From: JBEKJU01 sp050011095
Lineage (GTDB): Bacteria; Desulfobacterota; Syntrophorhabdia; Syntrophorhabdales; WCHB1-27
Assembly (NCBI GenBank): GCA_050011095.1
Contig: JBEKJU010000083.1
Coordinates: 1 to 12,688, forward strand
Length of the DNA: 12,688 nucleotides
Direction: 5' to 3'
In this document: positions 7,110 to 12,688 of the stretch, one piece after another
Layout of the letters: every line of letters starts with the position of its first letter
How positions within the stretch are numbered: position 1 is the stretch's first letter
The notes under the pieces: generated by a model
Database searches by the model: none
The model's input: only the letters and a program-made list of their open reading frames with translations
Told to the model about the DNA's origin: nothing
Made by a program: the position numbers and the translations under genes

Positions 7110-7119
7110 TGCCAAGAAT

Positions 7120-7443
7120 CTATTTTCGCGGCTGCATCTGCTGATCGCAGCAGATGATGTCGCACGCCTCTACGCAGCCGCAGGGTTCATCAATGGAAAC
7201 AACGAGCCCGCACACCTCGCAGTGGAACTGGTCGCCTCGGGCCGCTTTCACCCGTTTTGCTTTTGCGGTCCTTGACGGTGCCTTGACCGCTGCCTTTTCG
7301 GCCGGTTTCTCCGCTGCCTTCGGGGCCGCCTTTGCCGCGGGTTTTGCCGTCGCCTTTTTGGCCTTCGGTTCTACAGGTGTTTCAGCCTTTGCCCTTGCGG
7401 TTTTCGCCGGCGCCTTTTTTGCCTTTGGTGCTGCCTTGGCCAT
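7120..7443 (-). CDS. Lys/Ala-rich tail fused to a desulforedoxin-like cysteine domain
   Basis: The 107-residue protein has two parts. Residues 1-70 are almost only Ala, Lys, Pro, Thr and Arg (repeats such as KAAPKAKKAPAK and AAKAAPKAAEKPAEKA), like the tails of bacterial histone H1-like proteins and AlgP, which are disordered and bind DNA or RNA through charge. Residues 72-107 form a compact seven-cysteine domain (C75, C78, C88, C90, C94, C98, C99). FHCEVCGLVV at its start and IICCDQQM at its end match the CXXC...CC pattern of desulforedoxin and the N-terminus of desulfoferrodoxin, which bind iron or zinc with four cysteines. A four-residue longer loop (PCGCVEAC) supplies three extra cysteines. 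The ATG follows a G-rich purine stretch. The role is unknown: a nucleoid-bound metal or redox protein is a possibility, not a demonstrated function. Confidence 0.8.
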   Translation of the reverse strand: MAKAAPKAKKAPAKTARAKAETPVEPKAKKATAKPAAKAAPKAAEKPAEKAAVKAPSRTAKAKRVKAARGDQFHCEVCGLVVSIDEPCGCVEACDIICCDQQMQPRK

Positions 7444-7485
7444 TTTCTTATCACCCCCTCCCTATCTCTTTCCGGTTCATCCTGC

Positions 7486-7498
7486 TCGGTTCGCCTAA
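7486..7498 (-). repeat. Right arm of the 13-base inverted repeat
   Basis: TCGGTTCGCCTAA is the exact reverse complement of 7097-7109. It lies 42 bases upstream of the start codon of the gene at 7120-7443, so the two arms enclose that gene completely. Confidence 0.6.
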
Positions 7499-7572
7499 CC
7501 CTTTCTTTCGCCTCCACGCCTGGCGCCGGGGCCACCTCTCCCGCACCAGTCCGAGAAAATGCTCTATCCCCG

Positions 7573-7950
7573 TCAACGGCGCTCGATTCTGATTCGCGCC
7601 GCACCCTTCACTCTTCTTAGTTCTGTAGGGTCATTTGTGATACGACCGACCAGGTTTACATCGCTTGCCGGTACAGGCTCGGGCCCCCGGCTTAGGGGTG
7701 TCGGACCGAAGAAGAGGGCGAGGGCGGAGCCGGGCGGCCAATAACCGATATCACCCACGGTCACGCTGGACGTAGCCGTGTTGTCGAGTGGGTGATTTAC
7801 AGGAATCTCGAAGTAGAATTCATCCCCCCAGACGTGGGGACGGGTCTCCAGCGGAAGCACGTCGACGACCGCATGTGCGCAGGCCGTATCGAAGAATTCA
7901 GCCTCGATCATAAGGTCCTCGACTATGATCCTTACAGGTGTCGGCATCAT
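7573..7950 (-). CDS. Cyclophilin-like fold protein (TM1367 / Cyclophil_like family)
   Basis: The 125-residue product belongs to the small bacterial and archaeal family with a cyclophilin-like beta-barrel typified by Thermotoga TM1367. Characteristic segments are WGDEFYFEIPV in the middle, then VGDIGYWPPGSALALFFGPTP and DVNLVGRI near the C-terminus. Members lack proven peptidyl-prolyl isomerase activity, and the cellular role is unknown. There is no signal peptide or membrane segment. Two adjacent ATG codons (7950 and 7947) follow GGAGG directly; the spacing is short, and the second ATG fits slightly better, so the exact start is uncertain by one residue. The gene has its own promoter with a very short leader. 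Confidence 0.85.
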   Translation of the reverse strand: MMPTPVRIIVEDLMIEAEFFDTACAHAVVDVLPLETRPHVWGDEFYFEIPVNHPLDNTATSSVTVGDIGYWPPGSALALFFGPTPLSRGPEPVPASDVNLVGRITNDPTELRRVKGAARIRIERR

Positions 7951-7971
7951 CCTCCACTAGAGTCGTCTATA

Positions 7972-8000
7972 AATATAAGCCTATTGCGGCGCCTTCTCAA
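7972..8000 (-). promoter_or_regulatory. Sigma-70-type promoter of the cyclophilin-like gene
   Basis: On the minus strand, -35 TTGAGA (8000-7995) and -10 TATATT (7977-7972) are separated by exactly 17 bases. Transcription would start near 7965, leaving a leader of about 15 bases that contains GGAGG. It may also drive the two downstream minus-strand genes, since I find no clear promoter for either. Confidence 0.7.
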
Positions 8001-8098
8001 CAAAAAAAGTGCTCCATCGAAAACATCGAGGCACGAAATCGCGTCAAAAGGGGATCGTGTTCTGGCAATCAGCCGCATTTTTGTCCATAATATGTGTC

Positions 8099-9259
8099 AT
8101 GGGCTTCTTTCTGACCGGTTTTTTCTTTATCTACAGCCTGCTCCATCTCTACCTGTTCGTGAGGGCGAGGGCTGCCCTGGGTCTCGGCGCGGCCGCCTGC
8201 GTCCCCCTTGCCCTTTTTATGATCGTCATGATAACGGCACCGGTGCTCGCACGCCTGTCGGAGAATGCGGGGTTCGTTCTTTTCGCCCGCATCATGGCGT
8301 ATACGGGTTATAGTTGGATGGCATTCCTCTTCCTCTTCTTCTGCGCATCGGTAACGGTCGATGCATGCCGCCTCGTGCTCTATGCCGCAGGCCTGGTTGT
8401 GGGGAAAACACACGCCTGGTTAGCCCTTTCCGGGAAATCGTCCTTCTTGCTTTCAATCGCAATCGCCGCGGTCGTCTGTTTCTATGGTTACTTCGAGGCC
8501 CGCAGCATTCAGAGCGAGCACCTGACGATCGTCACGTCAAAGATTCCGGAGCGGATGAGCCCCCTGAGGATCGCCCAGATCTCCGACGTGCACCTTGGCC
8601 TGGTGGTCGGGAGAGGCAGGCTGGGACGGATTATGGACCGGGTGAGAGAGGCGAATCCCGACATACTCGTCTCGACGGGTGACCTCGTGGACGGGCAGAT
8701 GAACGACATGGACGGGGTCGCCGACGTGCTGAAGGCCTTCACGCCGCGGTACGGCAAGTTTGCAATCACGGGAAATCACGAGTTCTATGCCGGTCTCGGG
8801 CAGGCCCTCGCCTTTACGCGCGCGGCGGGCTTCCACGTGCTTCGGGGGGAGGCGGTCATTGTCCAGGACGCCATCAATATCGTCGGCGTCGATGATCCCG
8901 CGGGTCCGGGTTATGGTTCGTCGAGCGCGGGGGAGCAGACGATCCTCTCCGCCGCGTCAAACGGAAAATTTACCCTCTTCCTCAAGCACAGGCCGGCCGT
9001 GGACAGAAAGAGCGCCCGCCTTTTCGATCTTCAGTTTTCCGGGCACGTCCACGATGGTCAAATCTTTCCGTTCAGGCTTATTACACGTCTGTTCTATCCC
9101 CTCGTCGAGGGTTATTACGCCTTTCCCCCGCATGCCGCGCTCTATGTGAACAGGGGCTCGGGCACATGGGGACCGCCCATCCGCTTTCTTTCGCCCCCTG
9201 AGGTAACGGTGATAGACATAGTCAGACCGTCTCATCCGCCGACCGGGAAAAAGTTTTGA
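8099..9259 (+). CDS. Membrane-anchored calcineurin-like metallophosphoesterase (YaeI/COG1408 type)
   Basis: The 386-residue protein has an N-terminal membrane part and a C-terminal metallophosphoesterase domain. Hydrophobic stretches lie at about residues 2-21, 29-51, 58-100 (probably two passes or one long one) and 114-132. The catalytic domain carries the full dimetal set: D163 and H165 in ISDVHLG, GDLVD (194-198), GNHE (225-228), H297 in LKHRP, and GHVHDGQ (315-321). Relatives of this architecture include YaeI-like enzymes, some of which hydrolyse lipid or nucleotide phosphoesters; the substrate here is unknown. The start is uncertain. ATG 8099 was chosen because the family usually begins near MGFFLTGFFFIYSLLHLYLF; the frame is open to a GTG at 8009, and neither start has a good ribosome site. 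It is a single gene between two promoters facing outward. Confidence 0.9.
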   Translation: MGFFLTGFFFIYSLLHLYLFVRARAALGLGAAACVPLALFMIVMITAPVLARLSENAGFVLFARIMAYTGYSWMAFLFLFFCASVTVDACRLVLYAAGLVVGKTHAWLALSGKSSFLLSIAIAAVVCFYGYFEARSIQSEHLTIVTSKIPERMSPLRIAQISDVHLGLVVGRGRLGRIMDRVREANPDILVSTGDLVDGQMNDMDGVADVLKAFTPRYGKFAITGNHEFYAGLGQALAFTRAAGFHVLRGEAVIVQDAINIVGVDDPAGPGYGSSSAGEQTILSAASNGKFTLFLKHRPAVDRKSARLFDLQFSGHVHDGQIFPFRLITRLFYPLVEGYYAFPPHAALYVNRGSGTWGPPIRFLSPPEVTVIDIVRPSHPPTGKKF

Positions 9260-9276
9260 AAAGACCTCTTTTCTGG

Positions 9277-9306
9277 TTGACAATAAATAGCCCCCCCCAC
9301 TATAAT
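9277..9306 (+). promoter_or_regulatory. Strong sigma-70-type promoter of the cytochrome-porin operon
   Basis: A perfect -35 TTGACA (9277-9282) and a perfect -10 TATAAT (9301-9306) are separated by 18 bases. The spacer contains an uninterrupted run of eight C (9291-9298), which is unusual for a promoter spacer. Transcription would start near 9313, about 217 bases before the cytochrome ATG. No other candidate promoter was seen before the cytochrome gene. Confidence 0.85.
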
Positions 9307-9312
9307 CTGAAA

Positions 9313-9529
9313 TAGCGTGTGTGCATCCGGGAACACGAGAGCGGGTGGTACGAACAGCCCTTTCTCACGCGTTCCCCATCTTGCACGAGAGATGAACATT
9401 GGAAGTGGCAGGGCTTGGAAGGGAAAAGCGAACCCGAAAAGCTCGACAGGAGGCGTTCGTCTTTGCGGTCCCTGAAGTGGTGGGTGACTAGGTCGGGCCG
9501 AGAACCTGAACGCATCATGAGGAGGTCGT
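9313..9529 (+). promoter_or_regulatory. Long structured 5' leader of the cytochrome-porin mRNA
   Basis: This leader of about 215 bases has no convincing gene. An imperfect hairpin is possible right after the predicted start: GGGAAC (9329-9334) pairs with GTTCCC (9371-9376), and the stem continues with interruptions (CG, GAG and GGG against CGC, CTC and CCC), closing a loop near 9346-9357. A second possible stem is GCGAAC (9428-9433) with GTTCGT (9455-9460). The leader ends in GAGGAGG (9519-9525), four bases before ATG 9530. It matches no riboswitch class I can recognise, including the cyclic-dinucleotide GEMM class found before cytochrome genes in Geobacter. Confidence 0.5.
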
Positions 9530-10492
9530 ATGAAGAGAGGATTGTGCGTCTTGCCGTTGGTGGTATTCTTTCTTGCCCTTTCAGGCAAAGGCATCGCCGC
9601 CGATTCACGCACCTTTGTGGGCTCTGACACGTGCATGGGCTGCCATGAAAAGCAGGCCCGGCTAATCGTGAAGACACCCCACTGGAAAAAGCAGATCCCT
9701 GGTGCGCCCATTAACGGTCAGGGCTGTGAAGCCTGCCACGGACCAGGATCGCTGCATGCGGAGAAGGGTGGCGGCAGGGGCGTGGGCGGACTGATCACCT
9801 TCGGCAAGAACGAGCCGGCCGCCGGAAAGTCCGCTGTATGCCTCACGTGTCACGAGAATACGACCCAGCTCGCGCTCTGGGAATCGGGCATCCACAAGAA
9901 AATGGATGTGTCGTGTTCCGACTGTCACACGGTCCACCGCGTCCCAGGCTCCCCCATGGGCTACGGTACCACCATGACCCCTTTGGGCTATGTCCCCGGC
10001 CCCGAATACCAGATCTGCGGCAGATGCCACCTCGACATCAAGGCCAGGATCAACAGGAGGTCGCACCATCCTATCGTGGAGGGCAGGGTCACCTGCTCGA
10101 ACTGTCATCAGCCCCACGGCTCCATGAACCCTTCCCAGATCAGGGAAGCGAGCGTCAATCAGCTCTGTTACAAGTGTCACGCGGAGAAGCGGGGGCCCTT
10201 TATGTGGGAGCATCCCCCGGTTGACGAGAACTGCGCCACGTGCCACACGCCCCACGGCAGCGTCCATGAATGGCTCCTGGTGGAGAAGGTGCCCAACCTG
10301 TGCCAGGGGTGCCACGACAGTACGACGCACCCGGGTACCAGGTACAGCAGGGAGACGCAGTGGAGGGGGGCCGCCCCGGCCCTCCAGTCCGTCAGCCGCG
10401 CCTGTCTGAACTGCCACTCCAATATTCACGGGAGCAATGCGCCCGCCAACCCGGGAAATACATTCAATTCCGGCACGTTCTTCCTACGATAG
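9530..10492 (+). CDS. Periplasmic decaheme c-type cytochrome, DmsE/MtrA family
   Basis: The 320-residue product begins with a Sec signal peptide (MKRGLCVLPLVVFFLALSGK, likely cleaved near IAA-D25) and has exactly ten CXXCH heme-attachment sites, at C35, C66, C104, C129, C163, C189, C213, C235, C258 and C292. Length, heme number and the repeated CxxCH-x-PHG pattern (SNCHQPHG, ATCHTPHG) match the MtrA/DmsE/PioA family, whose members form an insulated heme wire inside an MtrB-type barrel and pass electrons across the outer membrane. Hemes are loaded in the periplasm by a cytochrome c maturation system not in this window. A strong ribosome site (GAGGAGG) precedes the ATG. The next gene, nine bases on, encodes the barrel partner. 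The electron direction (outward to minerals or DMSO, or inward) cannot be read from the sequence. Confidence 0.95.
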   Translation: MKRGLCVLPLVVFFLALSGKGIAADSRTFVGSDTCMGCHEKQARLIVKTPHWKKQIPGAPINGQGCEACHGPGSLHAEKGGGRGVGGLITFGKNEPAAGKSAVCLTCHENTTQLALWESGIHKKMDVSCSDCHTVHRVPGSPMGYGTTMTPLGYVPGPEYQICGRCHLDIKARINRRSHHPIVEGRVTCSNCHQPHGSMNPSQIREASVNQLCYKCHAEKRGPFMWEHPPVDENCATCHTPHGSVHEWLLVEKVPNLCQGCHDSTTHPGTRYSRETQWRGAAPALQSVSRACLNCHSNIHGSNAPANPGNTFNSGTFFLR

Positions 10493-10496
10493 GAGG
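10491..10496 (+). promoter_or_regulatory. Ribosome site of the barrel gene overlapping the cytochrome stop codon
   Basis: AGGAGG (10491-10496) shares its first two bases with the cytochrome TAG (10490-10492) and lies five bases before ATG 10502. This arrangement indicates cotranscription and likely translational coupling of the two genes, and it fixes the start of the barrel gene. Confidence 0.85.
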
Positions 10497-10501
10497 ATGA
10501 G

Positions 10502-12688
10502 ATGAAGAGAGCGCTGATTTTTGCAAGCATATGGAGCCTGCTTCTTGTCTCGCACTCTTATGGCGAGGACCAACCCTTATCGGGCAGCGTCTTCCTCGGC
10601 GGTCAGGCCGTCAACCTCGACCATCAGAGCGCGAAGTTCAATGAATACAACGCCCTGGGCCCCGGTGTGGTCGGGGGCGGCAATGCGAGCTACGACACGG
10701 GTAAGTACCATTTAGACACGAATGGCTCTTACCTTGGCGAAGATGACATGTACCTCAAGGTTAATGGAGGAAAATGGGGGGACTTTAAGTACTCACTCTT
10801 CTATACGGAATTTCCCCATAACTACTCCTTCGAGAACAGGAGCGTCTTCACCAACCCCGGCTCCCAGAACATGACGTTAAGCCCCGGTGCTTCGTACAAC
10901 TCCCTGAAGAACTCCGACGGATGGCCGAGCACGTCCTTCGATAATAAGATCACGAGGAAGGACGTGGGCGGTTCTCTTGACGTGACGGCCGTAAGGCCTT
11001 TCTTCTTCACCGTGGATGCCAACCGGCTGCAACGGCAGGGGCAGATGCCCTTTGGCGCAGTCGACGCGCTCAGCGGGCCGGGGACAACGGGCACGGGGGG
11101 CGCTTTCACGAATAGGGCGGTGGACCTTTCCGCCCCCATTGACGACCACACGACCAACGCGAACGCCCTCTTTGGCTGGAAGAACAAGGAGTTCTACGCC
11201 GCCTTCGGCGGGGGCTTCAGTCAATACAGCAACCAGGCGGAGTTCACCCGCTTTCAGGAACCCTTCTTCAACCCCACGGGCCCGGCGCCGGCTACACCGG
11301 CTACGGGCAGCATCGTGGGCCCCCCTGACAACAGGTCGTGGGACATGAGATTTACCGGCACGGCGAAACTCCCCTGCTCTTCCACCTTCGCCTTGAATGC
11401 CGACTACCAGAGAAACACGTCTCAGACAACGCTGCTCAACACGATAGAGACCGGCACACAGGCAGCTCCCACCCTCGCCTTGTTGCGCCTGAGCCGGCCT
11501 ACCTTCAACGGCGACGTGGAATACTGGAACGTGGGGGCGAATCTCACCTCGAATCCGATGAAGGACATGACCACGAAGCTCTATTTCAAATACCTCGACA
11601 GGAAGGACAATTCGGACTACGTGACCTTCACCAACCCCTCGAGCGCCAGTAGTTCCCCGGTGACGAATTCCCTGTTCAGCTACGACAAGACGAGCGTGGG
11701 CGGAGAGGCGACGTACCGGTTCATGAAGAACCTGAAAGGCATCCTGGGGTATGATTTCACCGACACGAGACGGGAGGTAAACAACCTCGTCGCGAACGCC
11801 GACAGCCTCATCAACAACATACCGGACACGTGGGCCCAAACATTCACCGCACAACTCGTCTACAACCCCTTAGACTGGCTCGGCACACGGCTGAAGTACC
11901 AGAAAATCTACCAGGATACCCACTTCGAGCTCCAGCCGGGGACCGCCGCCGCCACGGTCATCGAGAACAATATCCGCCGCTTCGACATAGGGAACAAGAC
12001 CCAGGACATGGTCAAACTCACCACCGACATCTCACCTCTCGAGACCCTCGGCATGTCCTTCGAGTACGCATACAAGCTCGACAATTATCAGAAAAACGCC
12101 CTCGGCTTTCAGCAGGAGGAGGAAAACGAGTTTATCCTTGACGCCAACTATCTCTGGAAAGGCATGAAGTTTTTCGCCTTCTTCGACTACGACGTCTCTT
12201 CCACGACACAGACCCAGAGGCAGGGCTCAGGCGGCGGCGGGAATCCTGCCTCGGCCCCGAGCCCCACCGGCTTCAACTGGAATGCCGACCTGCAGAACAA
12301 TAACTATGCCTATGGCGTAGGGACGAGCTTCCCCATAGTCAAGGACAGGCTCGCCTTCGTCGTCCAGTACGACTTCGAGAAGAACAACGGCACCGCAAAC
12401 TTCACGTCCCAGACCTTCACCGCCGCCCAGACGGGTCTGGGCGTCAACAACGGCAATATAGACATCGGGCCGTGGGACGACTACACCAGGCAGGATATCT
12501 CTGCGCGGGTGGTCTTTGACTACAACAAGAGTCTCGGGTTCGTCTTCGGCTACATCTACAGCCAGTTCAGGCTGAACGACGGCCAGCTCAACGGCTACCA
12601 ATATGTCTATCCCTTCTCGGCCGCCAACGGCAACACCTATCTCAGCGGCGCCTACACGGACCAGTCGTACAAGGCGAACGTCTATTAC
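10502..12688 (+). CDS. MtrB/PioB-like outer-membrane beta-barrel protein, 3' end beyond window
   Basis: The frame is open for all 729 codons to the window edge. It begins with a signal peptide (MKRALIFASIWSLLLVSHSYG, cleavage near residue 21). The mature part has outer-membrane barrel features: alternating Tyr/Phe-rich strands (FFFTVDANRLQRQG, EFYAAFGGGFSQYS, FFAFFDYDV, FVFGYIYSQF), Asn/Thr/Ser/Gly-rich loops, and almost no cysteine (one, C292). An N-terminal segment SAKFNEYNALGPGVV resembles the conserved start of MtrB/PioB-type decaheme-associated barrels. Such proteins of about 700-800 residues wrap a decaheme MtrA-type cytochrome to form a transmembrane electron conduit. The last residues (SYKANVYY) read like a late barrel strand, so little is probably missing. 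Shewanella MtrB has an N-terminal CXXC, which is absent here. The operon with the cytochrome is the strongest support; exact subfamily is uncertain. Confidence 0.88.
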   Translation, partial: MKRALIFASIWSLLLVSHSYGEDQPLSGSVFLGGQAVNLDHQSAKFNEYNALGPGVVGGGNASYDTGKYHLDTNGSYLGEDDMYLKVNGGKWGDFKYSLFYTEFPHNYSFENRSVFTNPGSQNMTLSPGASYNSLKNSDGWPSTSFDNKITRKDVGGSLDVTAVRPFFFTVDANRLQRQGQMPFGAVDALSGPGTTGTGGAFTNRAVDLSAPIDDHTTNANALFGWKNKEFYAAFGGGFSQYSNQAEFTRFQEPFFNPTGPAPATPATGSIVGPPDNRSWDMRFTGTAKLPCSSTFALNADYQRNTSQTTLLNTIETGTQAAPTLALLRLSRPTFNGDVEYWNVGANLTSNPMKDMTTKLYFKYLDRKDNSDYVTFTNPSSASSSPVTNSLFSYDKTSVGGEATYRFMKNLKGILGYDFTDTRREVNNLVANADSLINNIPDTWAQTFTAQLVYNPLDWLGTRLKYQKIYQDTHFELQPGTAAATVIENNIRRFDIGNKTQDMVKLTTDISPLETLGMSFEYAYKLDNYQKNALGFQQEEENEFILDANYLWKGMKFFAFFDYDVSSTTQTQRQGSGGGGNPASAPSPTGFNWNADLQNNNYAYGVGTSFPIVKDRLAFVVQYDFEKNNGTANFTSQTFTAAQTGLGVNNGNIDIGPWDDYTRQDISARVVFDYNKSLGFVFGYIYSQFRLNDGQLNGYQYVYPFSAANGNTYLSGAYTDQSYKANVYY

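Noticed and set aside
6927..7115. Arginine-rich 62-codon minus-strand frame ending at the isochorismatase-family start
   Set aside because: It starts at TTG without a ribosome site, and its composition is typical of an out-of-frame reading. Another frame in the same stretch (containing ATRKTAAVKKA) looks histone-tail-like but has no start codon. I call this 189-base gap non-coding.
9341..9380. T-box-like string GGGTGGTACG in the cytochrome leader
   Set aside because: The conserved T-box continues as ACCGCG, which is absent here. There is no terminator/antiterminator pair, and the downstream gene is not a tRNA synthetase or amino-acid gene.
9313..9529. GEMM-type cyclic-dinucleotide riboswitch, expected before some cytochrome genes
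   Set aside because: I could not find the conserved core (CACGCACAGGGCAAACC-like and ACGCAAAGCC-like segments) in the leader.
9319..9627. Plus-strand 102-codon frame starting at GTG in the cytochrome leader
   Set aside because: Its start is a few bases from the predicted transcript start with no ribosome site, and it runs out of frame into the cytochrome coding region.
9662..10429. Minus-strand open frame (255 codons) opposite the cytochrome
   Set aside because: The plus strand has ten CXXCH motifs and a strong ribosome site; the antisense frame has no recognisable motifs.
10877..11854. Long minus-strand open frame (325 codons) opposite the barrel gene
   Set aside because: It is valine/arginine/glycine-rich shadow sequence with no ribosome site; the plus strand reads as a clear secreted barrel across the whole region.
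1..12688. CRISPR array, tRNA or rRNA genes, insertion sequences, phage genes
   Set aside because: I read both strands for regularly spaced repeats, tRNA-like TTCRA arms and transposase motifs and saw none.

Overview
The window is GC-rich and densely coded, from a Gram-negative bacterium: it carries kdsB (CMP-Kdo synthesis for lipopolysaccharide), an outer-membrane beta-barrel gene and a periplasmic multiheme cytochrome. A likely iron-sulfur flavoprotein, a desulforedoxin-like domain and a ten-heme cytochrome/barrel pair together suggest an anaerobe or facultative anaerobe, most plausibly from the former Deltaproteobacteria (Desulfobacterota, Syntrophorhabdus/Syntrophobacter-like) or a neighbouring phylum. 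That placement is inferred from gene content only.

Layout. Positions 32-3558 (+) hold uvrA and kdsB, overlapping by four bases (GTGA). Positions 3579-5149 (-) hold, in transcription order, an hsp20 chaperone gene with its own promoter and intrinsic terminator, a small unknown gene that appears split by a one-base frameshift, and an Isf-like flavoprotein gene. A 350-base divergent spacer (5150-5499) carries the hsp20 promoter and two hairpins and leads into a PP2C-type (PPM) protein phosphatase gene (5500-6318, +). Positions 6385-7950 (-) hold an isochorismatase-family hydrolase, a lysine/alanine-rich protein ending in a desulforedoxin-like cysteine domain, and a cyclophilin-like (TM1367-type) protein with its own promoter. 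Positions 8099-9259 (+) encode a membrane-anchored metallophosphoesterase.

The most interesting part is the right end. A near-consensus sigma-70 promoter (9277-9306) starts a leader of about 215 bases with potential hairpins. It is followed by a secreted cytochrome with exactly ten CXXCH heme sites (9530-10492, DmsE/MtrA type). Nine bases later begins a long open frame that runs off the window edge (10502 to beyond 12688, at least 729 codons) and encodes an MtrB/PioB-like outer-membrane beta-barrel. Together they look like a porin-cytochrome conduit that carries electrons across the outer membrane, as in extracellular electron transfer. Any extracellular cytochrome partner would lie beyond the window.

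No tRNA, rRNA, CRISPR array, transposase or phage gene is visible.
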